A program made the position numbers and the translations under genes. From positions 62,001 to 126,000 of the forward strand of contig NZ_JNYZ01000008.1 of NCBI RefSeq assembly GCF_000717335.1: a stretch of DNA of 64,000 bases, written 5' to 3'. This stretch comes from Amycolatopsis jejuensis (lineage in GTDB: Bacteria; Actinomycetota; Actinomycetes; Mycobacteriales; Pseudonocardiaceae). Below the pieces are notes generated by a model. The model had not been told where the DNA came from. It saw only the letters and a list, made by a program, of their open reading frames with translations, and ran no database searches. Numbering within the stretch: position 1 is the stretch's first letter; each line of letters starts with the position of its first letter. Below are positions 50,753 through 62,291 of the stretch, in pieces.

Positions 50753-51475
50753 ATGACGTGGTCGATCATCGCGCGTGACCCGGCGACCGGGGCCTTCGGC
50801 GCCGCGGTGGCGACGAGGTTCGTCGCCGCTGCCGGGCTGTGCCTCAACGTGGCGAGCGGGGTCGGCGCAGTCGCCACCCAGGCCACGATCAACCCGACTT
50901 ATGGACCACGCGGCCTGCGGCTGCTCGCGGACCGCCCGGCGCCCGCCGTCGTCCGCGACCTGTGCGCCACCGACCACGGACGCGATCACCGGCAGGTACA
51001 CGTGGTCGACGTTACCGGGGAGACCGCCGCACACACCGGTCCGGCATGCGGGCCGTGGTCCGGCCACACGACGCGGCCCGGTGTGTCGGTGGCCGGAAAC
51101 GTCCTGGCCGGGCCGCAGGTGGTCGAGCAGACCCTCACCGCGTACCTCGACGAGGACCGCCCGTTCCCCGAGCGCCTGCTCGCCGCCCTGCAGGCAGGCC
51201 AGGACGCCGGCGGCGACGCGCGCGGCCGCCAATCGGCGGGAATCCTGGTGTACGGCAAGGAGGAGTACCCGGACCTGTCGCTGCGCGTCGACGACCATCC
51301 CGACCCGATCGCGGAACTGCACCGGATCTACGGGCAGTGGCTGCTGGATTTCGCCGCCGCGCGCACGTACATGGCCACCCGGGAGGACCCGGCGGGGGTC
51401 TACGATCCGGAAGTTCTGGATGCGGAACTCCGGCGCCGCCTCGCCGACCCGGCCGCACGGACCTATCCGGTCTGA
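50753..51475 (+). CDS. DUF1028-family protein (Ntn-hydrolase-like)
   Basis: 240 residues. Opening TWSIIARDPATGAFGAAVAT and SAGILVYGKEEYPDLSLRVD are diagnostic for DUF1028, thought to have an Ntn-hydrolase fold, with Thr or Ser at the N-terminus after Met removal (MTWS). Function unknown; it often lies next to peptide ABC transporters and amidohydrolases, as here. GGAAGGTG precedes the ATG. Its last bases take part in a short direct repeat copied about 180 bp downstream. Confidence 0.88.
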   Translation: MTWSIIARDPATGAFGAAVATRFVAAAGLCLNVASGVGAVATQATINPTYGPRGLRLLADRPAPAVVRDLCATDHGRDHRQVHVVDVTGETAAHTGPACGPWSGHTTRPGVSVAGNVLAGPQVVEQTLTAYLDEDRPFPERLLAALQAGQDAGGDARGRQSAGILVYGKEEYPDLSLRVDDHPDPIAELHRIYGQWLLDFAAARTYMATREDPAGVYDPEVLDAELRRRLADPAARTYPV

Positions 51476-51691
51476 GCAGCGTCGGCGCACCGCGATCACC
51501 GCCGGAAGTTCAGCACCCGGCCCTCGGCGGCCGCGTGACCGCCCGAAACACCCGGAGTGGCAACACCCGCTCCGGCACGACCTGAGACAACCCACAGCAG
51601 CGGCAACCCGGCAGCCCCCGGAAACCGAGCACTGCACCGGACCCACCCGGCCTGAGCAGCCTCGCGCACCGCGATCACCGGCGGAAGTTCC
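51456..51691. repeat. Imperfect direct repeat, ~57 bp, two copies 180 bp apart
   Basis: A segment at 51456-51512 containing TGAGCAGC...CGCGATCACC..CGGAAGTTC recurs at 51636-51691. The first copy covers the end and stop of the DUF1028 gene; the second sits just before the end of the ATPase gene. The 224-bp convergent gap between (51476-51699) has no gene, and appears made of duplicated 3' sequence. Confidence 0.7.
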
Positions 51692-51699
51692 GCGCGGAC

Positions 51700-53718
<2,019 letters not shown>

Positions 53719-53751
53719 GGCTGCCTCCTTCCTGACGTTCTGCGGTAAACG

Positions 53752-54687
53752 CTAACCGGCAATGGTGATCACCTGGGCGTCGTGGGCCAGGCCCACTTCG
53801 CCGGAGAACCGGCTCGCGAGGGCTTTCCGGAAGGCGTCCTCGACATCCGGGCCCAGCGAAACCGAGCCGTAGTACAGCTCGGACACCGCCACCGTCGCCG
53901 CATTGGCCCGGAACGGCGGCAAATGCGTGGCGAGAATGCGTTTGACCCCCGCGTCGCGGCCGAATTCGCTGAGCGTGGTCGGCGCGCAATGACCGCGTTT
54001 ACCCCGGCCCAGCGACACCGTTTCGGCCATTCCGGGATCGGGGATGGCGCATTCGTGGATGAGCAGGTCCACTCCGGACGCGAGCGGGATGAGGTCCGGC
54101 GTCGGCGTGCAGTCGCCGCTGACGTACACCGAACCGTACTTCGACGTGACCCGGTAAGCGAGGCTCTTCTTGCCGGATTCCGCCGAGTAGTGCTCGGTTT
54201 CCGCACACGTCACGGTGATTCCGTGGTCCTCGTAGATCACTCCGGGCTCGATGTCCTGCACCGTCACCGGCACGTCGGGCAGCACCTTCGACGTCATCGC
54301 CCGCACGAATCCGACGTCCGATTCGTGCGCGCCGTGAATGGCGCCGTCCGACATCGCGACCGTTCCCTGCGGGCCGTACACCTGCATTGCGTCCTGCCGT
54401 CCCGCGATCCAGCTGGAAATCACGAAATAGCCGTAGCTGCCGATGTGGTCGAAATGGTGGTGGGTGAAGAACAGGGCGGACACGGTGGCCGGGTTGACGC
54501 CAGCTTTCAGCAGGTTCTCCGTCACCATCCGGCCGCAGTCGAAGAGCAGCACCACGCCGTCCACGATCACCGCCTGGCTGGCCCCGCCCCGGACGGGATC
54601 CGGCAGCGCCGAACCGGATCCCGTGATGACGACGTGCATTCCCCGCTTGAATTCCTCCGGCAAGGACGCACTCCGGATCTCCGGCAT
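53752..54687 (-). CDS. RNase Z-like metallo-beta-lactamase-fold hydrolase
   Basis: 311 residues. FFTHHHFDHIGSY holds the HxHxDH site; VSGDCTPT gives the bridging Asp, LLIHECAI and ILATHLPP further ligands, as in RNase Z and arylsulfatase AtsA-like proteins. tRNA processing is unlikely for this one, given its place between binding protein and ATPase genes of a peptide importer; it may cleave an imported ester, lactam or sulfate. ATG at 54687 has AAAGGAGACATC upstream; an in-frame ATG at 54705 has none. Confidence 0.86.
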   Translation of the reverse strand: MPEIRSASLPEEFKRGMHVVITGSGSALPDPVRGGASQAVIVDGVVLLFDCGRMVTENLLKAGVNPATVSALFFTHHHFDHIGSYGYFVISSWIAGRQDAMQVYGPQGTVAMSDGAIHGAHESDVGFVRAMTSKVLPDVPVTVQDIEPGVIYEDHGITVTCAETEHYSAESGKKSLAYRVTSKYGSVYVSGDCTPTPDLIPLASGVDLLIHECAIPDPGMAETVSLGRGKRGHCAPTTLSEFGRDAGVKRILATHLPPFRANAATVAVSELYYGSVSLGPDVEDAFRKALASRFSGEVGLAHDAQVITIAG

Positions 54688-54710
54688 CGATGTCTCCTTT
54701 TCCATGTCGT

Positions 54711-56549
54711 TCACGAAACGAAGTACCAGTCTTCGGGGTAGATCCCGCCGCCGACACTCTGCGGAGCCACCCCGCGCAGATTGTTCGCGACGGCGGTCAG
54801 CTGCGACACCTGGTTCGGCTGCCAGACGACCGGCAATTGCTCGGCCACGTAGTCGGCATAGGTGTGCAGCACCGAAACGCCGCCCTCGCGAATCGTCTTT
54901 TCGATATTGGTGTCGGTGATCTTGTCCGAATAGCCGTTCTTGTTCCCGCCCGCGCCACTGAGGAACAGGTGCTCGCCCGTGGGATAGCCGAGGAAACCGT
55001 AGCCCGAGCCCCAGTTCAGCATTTGCCAGCTGCACGCGCTGTCGGCCGGTTTGCACGGAACCAGCGCGCCGAGTACCGCGCTGTGCGTGCCACCGGACAG
55101 GTTCAGCACGATCCCGGCCTTGGACTCGTCCGATTTCAACGCGGCCATCGCCTGGTCAAGCACTGAGGAGCCGCTGATGTAGTTCAGGTTGAATTCGAGC
55201 TTCTGCCCGGCCTGGATACCTTCACCGCATTGCCCCGGACCGGTTCCGGGCCGTGCGCAGAAGCTCGCCCCGTCGGTCTTCACCGTCCAGCCGTTCTGTT
55301 CCAGCAGCGCGGTGGCCTTTTCGACGGAGAACGGGTACGGATTCTGCTTTCCCTTGTCCGACATCAGATCACTCTTCGGCAGCGCCGGGACCGGCCCGGT
55401 GGTCGGATAACCGTACCCCTTCATCGGGCCGTCGATGATCGCCTGCTGGTTCACCAAGTGCTGGAAGGCCTGGCGGAAATACAGCTGCCGGAAGATCGGC
55501 CCGGCGACCGGATTGTTGAAGTTCCACTCGAAGAAATTGATCCGGTACTGGATCCACGGGACCATGTAGTAGTTCGCCGCCACCGGATTGGGCCCGGCCA
55601 CCGTCGGATCCTTGGTGGGCGATGTGATGTTCTGCGCCGGAATGTACCCCACGTGCACGGCATTTCCGCCCGCGCGCAGCACGTTGTATTCCGCGCCGTC
55701 GGTGGTGAACGGGGCGTACTGGAGCTTCGCCAGTTTGGGCTTGTCCGGTCCGGAGTACGCCGTATTCGGCACCATGGCGATGTGCCCGTCGGCGTTGAAC
55801 TCCGAGAGTTTCCACGGTCCGTTCACCACTGACCACAGTCGACTCTTCGCATAGCTGTCCACGTCTTTGGCCTGGCCGTAGAGATAGTCGTACACCGCCG
55901 GGCATTTCGCCACGTCATGGGCACAGTCACTCGGTCCGCTCGCGGTGCGGTCCCACGCGCGCGGCATGGGCGTGATGAGGGTCAGCTGGGTGGCGGTGAA
56001 CCATTCCGGCGAATACTGGTGGTCGAGGGTCAACGTCATCGTGGTGGGGCTGTCGACCTTCACCGACGTGACATTGTCCGGAAGGGAACCGCGCGAGTAT
56101 TGCGACCACTGTGCTTTCTTGGCCTTGATCATGTTCAGCCAGAACATCACGTCCGTGGTGGTGACCGCACTTCCGTCGGACCATTTGTACGGCTTGAGGG
56201 TGATCGTGACGGACTTCCCGTCCGGCGCATACTGCGGCGCGTTCGCGAGACCTTTCTTGTCGCTCACGGCGGGCGACTGGCCGTCGCCGAACACGTACAG
56301 CGGGCGGTACATGAGCTGCTGGAACTGCAGCAGGTTCAGGTTGCTGGAGTGGACCGGGTCGGCGAACGGCCAGATCCAGTCCGGCGCGCTCGACGCGGGC
56401 AGCGCGAACACCGCCGTGCCGCCGGGAGCCGGGGTACCGCCGGTCGGCACGCTGGAACCCGTCGGCGCACCGGCATTTCCACTGCACGCGGCCAGCACCA
56501 GGGACGCCGTCGCGGCGAGGGTGAGCACCCGGAACTTCTGTGTTCTCAT
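54711..56549 (-). CDS. Peptide ABC transporter substrate-binding lipoprotein (SBP_bac_5)
   Basis: 612 residues, larger than the first binding protein. Lipoprotein signal MRTQKFRVLTLAATASLVLA precedes the lipobox Cys in LAAC (residue 22), then a Gly/Pro/Thr linker. Fold motifs include KWSDGSAVTTTDVMFW and RQLYFRQAFQHLVNQQ. It collects a peptide-like ligand for the two permeases upstream. GGAGGAAG lies before ATG 56549. Only 23 bp separate it from the RNase Z-like gene. Confidence 0.92.
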   Translation of the reverse strand: MRTQKFRVLTLAATASLVLAACSGNAGAPTGSSVPTGGTPAPGGTAVFALPASSAPDWIWPFADPVHSSNLNLLQFQQLMYRPLYVFGDGQSPAVSDKKGLANAPQYAPDGKSVTITLKPYKWSDGSAVTTTDVMFWLNMIKAKKAQWSQYSRGSLPDNVTSVKVDSPTTMTLTLDHQYSPEWFTATQLTLITPMPRAWDRTASGPSDCAHDVAKCPAVYDYLYGQAKDVDSYAKSRLWSVVNGPWKLSEFNADGHIAMVPNTAYSGPDKPKLAKLQYAPFTTDGAEYNVLRAGGNAVHVGYIPAQNITSPTKDPTVAGPNPVAANYYMVPWIQYRINFFEWNFNNPVAGPIFRQLYFRQAFQHLVNQQAIIDGPMKGYGYPTTGPVPALPKSDLMSDKGKQNPYPFSVEKATALLEQNGWTVKTDGASFCARPGTGPGQCGEGIQAGQKLEFNLNYISGSSVLDQAMAALKSDESKAGIVLNLSGGTHSAVLGALVPCKPADSACSWQMLNWGSGYGFLGYPTGEHLFLSGAGGNKNGYSDKITDTNIEKTIREGGVSVLHTYADYVAEQLPVVWQPNQVSQLTAVANNLRGVAPQSVGGGIYPEDWYFVS

Positions 56550-56578
56550 TGTTCTTCCTCCACTTGCGGGATGCACCG

Positions 56579-57490
56579 TCATCGGCGCTGAAGACGGACT
56601 TCGAAGGCGTCCCGGAGGCTGTCGCCGATGAAGTTGAAAGCGACCACGGTCAGTACGATGGCGATACCCGGCGGGAAGATCAGCCACCAGTAACCGACCG
56701 CGGTGTATTCGATTCCGTGCGAGAGCATTCCGCCCCAGTCGGTGGCCGGCGGCGGAATGGACAAGCCGAGATACGCGAGCGAGGCAATGGTCAGAATGGC
56801 GTCGGCCACCTGGAAAGTCGCGCTCACCACGATGGTGCCCATCGCGTTCGGCAGAATGTGCCGGAGCACCGAACGCGTACCGGTGCCGCCCATCACGCGG
56901 ACGGCCTGCACGTATTCGCGGACCCGCAGCGAAAGGGTTTCGCCGCGTACCAGCCGCGCGGTGCCGAGCCACGAAACCGCCGCGACCACGATGATGAGCA
57001 CGACCTTGCCCGGCCGGAACACCGACGCGAGGAAAAGGAGCAGGAACAACGCGGGAATGGCGAGCATCCCGTCGACGATGCGCATCATCACCGCGTCGAC
57101 GACCCCGCCGAAATACCCGGCGACGGCACCCCACAGGCTGCCGAGAATGGTGGCCAGCACGGCCGCCGCGAGCCCGACCTCGATCGACGTCTGCCCGGCC
57201 AGCATGAGGCGGCCGAGCTGGTCGTAGCCGACCTGGTCGGTGCCGAGCGGATGCCCGCCGCCCGGCGCGAGGTTGGCCGCCCCCAGGTCGGTGTGCACCT
57301 GGTCGGTGGAGTACAGGAGCGGGCCGAGGAAGCAGAACAGCACCAGGCCCAGCACGATCACGAGCCCGGTGAGGGCGAGTTTGTTCTGGGCGAACACTTC
57401 CCCGCCGCGCCGGAGGAGGCCGGGCTGCGCGGTGTGCATCTCGGCCGATCCGTCCGGTGTGGACGGTACGGGACTGCGTCGTCTGATCAT
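56579..57490 (-). CDS. Peptide-type ABC transporter permease (DppC-like)
   Basis: 303 residues. The N-terminal helix LALTGLVIVLGLVLFCFLGP, then HPLGTDQVGYDQLGRLMLAG (DppC motif) and the EAA loop VRVMGGTGTRSVLRHILPNA are present, with six helices in total. It pairs with the DppB-like permease 19 bp upstream to make the channel. GT-rich linker at the N-terminus is variable. Confidence 0.92.
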   Translation of the reverse strand: MIRRRSPVPSTPDGSAEMHTAQPGLLRRGGEVFAQNKLALTGLVIVLGLVLFCFLGPLLYSTDQVHTDLGAANLAPGGGHPLGTDQVGYDQLGRLMLAGQTSIEVGLAAAVLATILGSLWGAVAGYFGGVVDAVMMRIVDGMLAIPALFLLLFLASVFRPGKVVLIIVVAAVSWLGTARLVRGETLSLRVREYVQAVRVMGGTGTRSVLRHILPNAMGTIVVSATFQVADAILTIASLAYLGLSIPPPATDWGGMLSHGIEYTAVGYWWLIFPPGIAIVLTVVAFNFIGDSLRDAFEVRLQRR

Positions 57491-57509
57491 CGTCGTCGTC
57501 CTTCGCCGG

Positions 57510-58463
57510 TCAGGCCCGCGTGTACCGCACGCGTGGATCGAGCAGTGCGTATGCGAGGTCCGCCAGCAGTGACCCGGTGACGGTGGCGATCCCGACGATC
57601 AGGCTGAAGCCCAGCAGCACCGGGTAGTCCTGGATCTGCGCCGACGTCCAGAAAAGCAGGCCCATTCCCGGATAGTTGAAGACGGATTCGGTGATGAGCG
57701 TGCCGGACAGGATGCCGGGAAGGCTGAGCCCGAGAATGGTCACGATCGGCGCGAATGCGTTGTGCAGCACGTGCCGGAAGAGGATCCGGCCTTCGCCCGC
57801 GCCTTTCGCCCGCGCCGTGCGGACGTAGTCCTCGACCAGATTGTCCATGATCGCCGAACGGGCATAGCGGCTGTAATGCGCGACGGACACGAGGGTGAGC
57901 GTCGCGATCGGCAGGAACAATCCGATCGGCTGGCTGAGAACGCCGAGCAGCGAACTCGCCTGCGGAGCTTGCGCGGGGAACCAGTGCAGTTCCACCGCGA
58001 AGCCGAGAATGAGGACCAGGCCGAGGAAAAAGGCCGGGGTGGAATAGAAGATGAAGGCAAGGCCGGTGAGGAGGTAGTCCGCGAACCGGTTCCGCCGCAC
58101 CGCCTGGAAAACGCCGAGCGGCACCGCGATGAGCACCGCGAGCAGGGTGGCGACCCCGGTGAGCAGCACGGTTTTCGGCAACCGGTCGGCGAGCAGCGAC
58201 GTGACGGACTGGTTGAGCTTGTACGAATATCCGAGATCGCCGTGCAGGAGCTGGCCGAGCCATTTCCCGTACTGCACGGGCAACGGCTGGTCGTACCCGT
58301 TGGCCTGCACGAACTGCGCGACCTGCTCCTCGCTGGCCTGCGGCCCGAGCATCGCCCGCGCCGGCCCGCCGGGCAGCACGTGCAGCAGGGCGAACACGAT
58401 CATCGACACGAGCACGACGACCACGAACGCCTGCAGCACCCGCCGCACGAGATAACCCGTCAC
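57510..58463 (-). CDS. Peptide-type ABC transporter permease (DppB-like)
   Basis: 317 residues, six helices. VTGYLVRRVLQAFVVVVLVS is the first helix; GDLGYSYKLNQSV and the EAA loop TARAKGAGEGRILFRHVLHN follow, ending in YALLDPRVRYTRA. GTG at 58463 is preceded by GGGAGGTG. First gene of the operon permease B, permease C, binding protein, hydrolase, double ATPase. A GTCCAC-N5-GTGGAC palindrome lies 81 bp upstream. Confidence 0.92.
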   Translation of the reverse strand: MTGYLVRRVLQAFVVVVLVSMIVFALLHVLPGGPARAMLGPQASEEQVAQFVQANGYDQPLPVQYGKWLGQLLHGDLGYSYKLNQSVTSLLADRLPKTVLLTGVATLLAVLIAVPLGVFQAVRRNRFADYLLTGLAFIFYSTPAFFLGLVLILGFAVELHWFPAQAPQASSLLGVLSQPIGLFLPIATLTLVSVAHYSRYARSAIMDNLVEDYVRTARAKGAGEGRILFRHVLHNAFAPIVTILGLSLPGILSGTLITESVFNYPGMGLLFWTSAQIQDYPVLLGFSLIVGIATVTGSLLADLAYALLDPRVRYTRA

Positions 58464-58543
58464 CGGCGCGCACCTCCCCGCGCCCCCAGGCCCCCGAATC
58501 GTGTTGGTTCCACGCGGTATCCGTTCTCTGAGCCCGAAGGTGC

Positions 58544-58560
58544 GTCCACTGTAGGTGGAC
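58544..58560. promoter_or_regulatory. Palindrome upstream of the second peptide ABC operon
   Basis: GTCCAC-TGTAG-GTGGAC, 17 bp, 81 bp before the permease GTG. Position fits an operator; no regulator gene is directly adjacent. Confidence 0.45.
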
Positions 58561-58836
58561 AACGTTCAGCTCAGCTTAAACTGGCTACCCGGGCCAGGCA
58601 AGCCCGCGTTGCGGACCTTCTCGTTCTCGCCGACACGGCAGCGGCGGCGTCGGCTTTGGACGAGGAGACATCCGGGGGCAGATTCGGCCGCCCGACCCGG
58701 GGTGGAATCACGCGCACCTCCGGGCACGTGCTCAGGGCGCATGCCCGGCGGACCTCACCGGCGTCCGCATCGCCTCGAGGATTCAGCGCCGCTCGGGCAC
58801 CAGCCGAACCGCCTACCCGGCAGCGCCGCCCACCCT
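58561..58836. other. Intergenic stretch without recognisable gene
   Basis: 276 bp between the operator-like palindrome and the phenylacetate-CoA-ligase-like remnant. Frames stay open on both strands by base composition only; no family signature, ribosome site or repeat was seen. Confidence 0.5.
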
Positions 58837-59500
58837 TCAGCGGCGGTCGATCGTCCGCCGCGCCTTGCACACCTGCGGTTCGAACGTCCGCTCCGGAAGC
58901 AGCCGCACCCGGTCCGGATCATCAGCTTCGCCTTCAGCGCCGCGGCCAGGTCGGCCGCGCGGCGTCGGCGGTTCCCGGGTCGGCGGCCGTCTCGATCTCC
59001 ACCGTCAGGTCGTCCGGATCGCCGGCCCGCTCGACCACGATCCGCCCGCGCTCAGGTGGCCCTGCACCACTGCGTCGACCGCACCCGGGTAGGCGTTCGC
59101 GCCGCGCGGGAACGTGCGCCCGCACGGGCATGGGTCCTCCGACAGCACCGCCAGGTCGCCCAGATTTGCCGAGATCGTCTCGCGGGCCGACGCCACGCTG
59201 CCACCCGGCTCGCCCGCCACGATCACCACCCGCAGGGCGCGCGCGACAAGCCCAGCCCGAGTTCGATGGCCCGCCTGCCGAGATGCAGCGCGTACGACGG
59301 CGTCGCCACCAACGCGTCGGCGCGCACCTTCAGCAGATGCTCCAGCTGCTGGTCCTGGACTCCGGCCGCCGACGGCCGGCTGGTCGGCCACCAGCATCTT
59401 GTTCGTGATCACCGGGACCTTCGCGGTGAAATCAGCCAGCGATGCCACCTCCCGCGGGCCGACAGTGTTCGACGGACCTCAGAACACACCCGCGCGGCCA
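58837..59500 (-). pseudogene. Degraded phenylacetate-CoA ligase-like (PaaK family) gene
   Basis: Read on the minus strand, pieces in different frames line up with PaaK-type ligases: VASLADFTAKVPVITNKM; HLLKVRADALVATPSYALHL then GRRAIELGL; ALRVVIVAGEPGGSVASARE; DLAVLSEDPCPCGRTFPRGA and NAYPGAVDAVV; VERAGDPDDLTVEIETAADP; VRLLPERTFEPQVCKARRTI. The order is right but frames change several times, the P-loop/core segment between AGEPGG and DLAVL is missing, and the CPCGRTF block runs straight into NAYPGAVD. An ancestral stop is at 58837-58839. Clearly dead. Confidence 0.75.
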
Positions 59501-59524
59501 GCTTGTCAAGACTAAAAGCGAACA

Positions 59525-59540
59525 AGTAGTCGCAACTACT
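59525..59540. promoter_or_regulatory. Palindrome upstream of the TPP enzyme gene
   Basis: AGTAGT-CGCA-ACTACT, 16 bp, 113 bp before the ATG at 59653, in an AT-richer stretch. Candidate operator for the TetR regulator encoded after the enzyme. Confidence 0.45.
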
Positions 59541-59652
59541 GTCACACCGGCGAGAAGCCTGCTAGCGTCGGAACACGCCAGACTGCCGACAATCCGCGGC
59601 GGCTGCTCAGCACAAAGCGACCAATAGTTCGCGAAACTTTCGGGAGAACCGC

Positions 59653-61578
59653 ATGACCACGCTCCATCCCCCGTCGCCCGCCGCCCGGCATCCGCACCGC
59701 ACCGGTGCGCGCGAGGTGGCGCAGGCGCTCGTCGAGAACGGGGTCACGGACCTGTTCGGCATCCACGGGTACATCAACCCGGTGATCGAGGAGGCGGTCC
59801 GCCTCGGCGCACAGATGTGGCACTTCCGGCACGAGCAGGCCGCCGGGTTCGCCGCCGAGGCGTACGGCCGCATCGCGCGCAAACCGGGCGTCTTCTTCGT
59901 GTCGGCGTCCGCGGGGATGGCGAACGCACTCTCGTCGCTGTCGCAGGGGATCGGCACCCGGAGCCCGATGGTGCTGCTCGTGGGCCAGCACGGCACGGCA
60001 GGCGACCACCTCGGAATCCTCCAGGAAGGCTATGCCGCCGAGGCGTTCCGCACGGTCGCCAAGTGGACCCACCGGCTCACCGACTGGGAGCTCAACTCCT
60101 ACTGGGTACACAAGGCTCTCGTGGACGCGACCACGTACCCGGCGGGCCCGGTCGTCCTCGAGATCCCGCTGAACAACCAGTGGGCACAGGGCGAAGCGGT
60201 GCAACGCAAGTACGTCCCGGGCACCGGGACCCTGCGCGAGGTACCCCGGACGCAGGCCGACCCGGCCCGGATCGCCCGTGCCGTCGACGTACTGGCGGCG
60301 GCCGAGCGGCCGCTGGTGATCGCGGGTGACGGCGTGTACTGGTCCGGCGGCGACGCCGTGCTGGCCGAGCTTTCCGCGTACCTTGCCGCCCCCACCGGGG
60401 CCCGGCGCACCGCCCGCGGCATCCTCAGCGAGAAGGACCCGCTCGCCTTCTCGTCCGGTTACCGCGGGCCGCTGCTGCGAGAGGCCGACGTCGTGCTGCT
60501 GGCCGGGCTGCGCGCGGGCGAGCTCGAATCGTGGTTCGAAGCACCGGACTGGCCCTCGCCCGCCACCACGCGCTACCTGCAGGTCCAGGACAGCGCCGAC
60601 GAGCTGTGGTGGGGCCTCGACGCCGAGGAGACCCTGCTCGGCAGCAGCGGTCTCGTGCTCCGCCAGCTCCTGGACGGCCTCAAGGCCAAGCGCGGCACCG
60701 ACGAACCCGTGGCGCGCCCGGAATGGCTGGCCCGGCTGGACTCCGCGCGCACCGGGTTCCGCGCGAAGCGGCGCGACCAGCTCGCCCGGGTGAGCGGCCG
60801 TACGCCGATCCACACCGCCGAACTCGCCCAGGCGATCGCCGACGAGGCCGACGAAGACGCCACCATCATCTACGACTCCTACCAGGGTTCGCTGTACCTC
60901 ACCGACGCGATCGAGGCGATCCGGCCCGCCCAGGTACTCGACGCGGGTCCGCGGGTCGCGCTCGGGCAGGGTGTCGGCATGGCTTTCGGCGCCGGAATCG
61001 CCCGTCCCGGAACGCAGATCATCAGCCTGATCGGCGACGGCGGCATCGGGCTGGCCGGAATGGACATCGAAACGCTCGCCCGGTACCGGGTCCCGGCGGT
61101 GCTCGTGGTGCTGAACAACAGTTCCTGGGGCGGGAACTCGCTGATGCGCGAGGATCTCCAGCCGGACATCGGCTCGTGGGACATGACCCCGGGACTGCGC
61201 TACGACCAGGTTTTCGCGCCGTTCGGCTGTCACGTCGAACACGTCGAAACGGCCGCGGAACTGCGGCCGGCACTGCGCCGCGCGCTCGATTCCGGCAAAG
61301 TCGCGGTGGTCGACGTGGTCGCCGATTCGGAAAGCGTCGAAGCGTCCCTCCCCTGGCTCCGGCTGAAAATCGGCGAATTCCATTCCCGTGGTCTCGACGA
61401 CCTTCCGGAAAGTGTCCGCAAGCACTTCCGGGTGCTGTCGAAGATCGAGGCGTTGCGGCTGCACAAATCCGCACTCGACAACGGGACGCGGATGGAGCTG
61501 GCGTTCGTCGCGGCACTGTGCGGGCACGACGAGGAGGACCTGGCGAAGCTGGCCGAAGCCACCGGATACCGGTACTGA
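59653..61578 (+). CDS. Thiamine pyrophosphate-dependent enzyme (acetolactate synthase/oxalyl-CoA decarboxylase-like)
   Basis: 641 residues. Cofactor-activating Glu61 in WHFRHEQAAGFAAEAYGRI and the TPP/Mg motif GDGGIGLAGMDIETLARYRV ending in VVLNN (about 460-490) are intact. A PYR, middle and PP domain order is normal, but about 60 residues follow the PP domain, more than in acetolactate synthase. Substrate unknown; 2-oxo acid or acyl-CoA decarboxylation or ligation is expected. GGGAGAACC precedes the ATG. Followed after 86 bp by a TetR gene, which likely regulates it. Confidence 0.9.
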   Translation: MTTLHPPSPAARHPHRTGAREVAQALVENGVTDLFGIHGYINPVIEEAVRLGAQMWHFRHEQAAGFAAEAYGRIARKPGVFFVSASAGMANALSSLSQGIGTRSPMVLLVGQHGTAGDHLGILQEGYAAEAFRTVAKWTHRLTDWELNSYWVHKALVDATTYPAGPVVLEIPLNNQWAQGEAVQRKYVPGTGTLREVPRTQADPARIARAVDVLAAAERPLVIAGDGVYWSGGDAVLAELSAYLAAPTGARRTARGILSEKDPLAFSSGYRGPLLREADVVLLAGLRAGELESWFEAPDWPSPATTRYLQVQDSADELWWGLDAEETLLGSSGLVLRQLLDGLKAKRGTDEPVARPEWLARLDSARTGFRAKRRDQLARVSGRTPIHTAELAQAIADEADEDATIIYDSYQGSLYLTDAIEAIRPAQVLDAGPRVALGQGVGMAFGAGIARPGTQIISLIGDGGIGLAGMDIETLARYRVPAVLVVLNNSSWGGNSLMREDLQPDIGSWDMTPGLRYDQVFAPFGCHVEHVETAAELRPALRRALDSGKVAVVDVVADSESVEASLPWLRLKIGEFHSRGLDDLPESVRKHFRVLSKIEALRLHKSALDNGTRMELAFVAALCGHDEEDLAKLAEATGYRY

Positions 61579-61664
61579 TCCGGCCGGGTTGCCGTCCCGG
61601 GAAGCGCGCCGGTGCTAAGCTCCGCACCGGCGTTTTCCCGATCCCGAAGCGAGTGCGAGACCCC

Positions 61665-62291
61665 ATGTGCGCGAAACCACGGCGACGGTCGCGGAAGTCC
61701 GTCGAACGGCTGGACGTGATCGTCCAGGCGGCGTCCCGCGAGATCACCGAGCACGGCTACGACAACCTGTCGGTGTCGAGCATCGCGAGCGCGGCCGGGC
61801 TGAGCGTGGGCGGGATCTACCGCTACATCACCACGAAAGCGGACCTGCTCGTGATGGTCTGCAAGAACATCTACGACGGTGTGCGCGAGGAACTCGGCGA
61901 AATCGCCGCGGGCGGCGGTCCGGTCGAGGAACGGCTGGCCGCGGCGATTGATTTCTATCTGCGGGAATGCGAAGCGAAACGGTCCCAGGTCGCGATGGTG
62001 TATCGCGAATACCGCCGCCTTCCGGAGGACGCGCAGCGCTTTTTCATGCAACGCGAGCAATCCATCGCGGACGTTTTCGCCGACCTCGTCCGGGCGGGCG
62101 TGAAGGACGGCACTTTCCGCTCGGTGGACGCGACTGTGCTGTCGTTCGACATCGTACTGCTCGGGCATTTGCCGTCGTTCAAGAACTGGGCACTCCGCGG
62201 GGTCGTCACGAGCGAGGAACTGCGCCGGGAGCAGATCGCCCTGATCCTGAGCCGGGTGCTGTATCCGGGCGAGGTGCTGCCCTCCTCGTGA
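61665..62291 (+). CDS. TetR-family transcriptional regulator
   Basis: 208 residues. N-terminal HTH: VQAASREITEHGYDNLSVSS and IASAAGLSVGGIYRYITTKA, then a ligand-binding helical domain with YREYRRLPEDAQRFFMQREQ. ATG 61665 is taken from the HTH spacing; the ribosome site is modest. It probably represses the TPP-enzyme gene upstream, with AGTAGT-N4-ACTACT as possible operator. Its stop codon lies within the left arm of a strong hairpin terminator. Confidence 0.9.
   Translation: MCAKPRRRSRKSVERLDVIVQAASREITEHGYDNLSVSSIASAAGLSVGGIYRYITTKADLLVMVCKNIYDGVREELGEIAAGGGPVEERLAAAIDFYLRECEAKRSQVAMVYREYRRLPEDAQRFFMQREQSIADVFADLVRAGVKDGTFRSVDATVLSFDIVLLGHLPSFKNWALRGVVTSEELRREQIALILSRVLYPGEVLPSS

Noticed and set aside
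51476..51699. Small gene between DUF1028 and ATPase genes
   Set aside because: The sequence is a partial duplication of the DUF1028 end and lacks a start with a ribosome site.
53752..54687. True tRNA 3'-processing RNase Z
   Set aside because: Same fold and motifs, but the gene lies inside a peptide importer operon, unlike housekeeping rnz.
58571..58870. Short minus-strand frame after the PaaK-like remnant as a gene
   Set aside because: No ribosome site, no family match and overlaps the end of the pseudogene.
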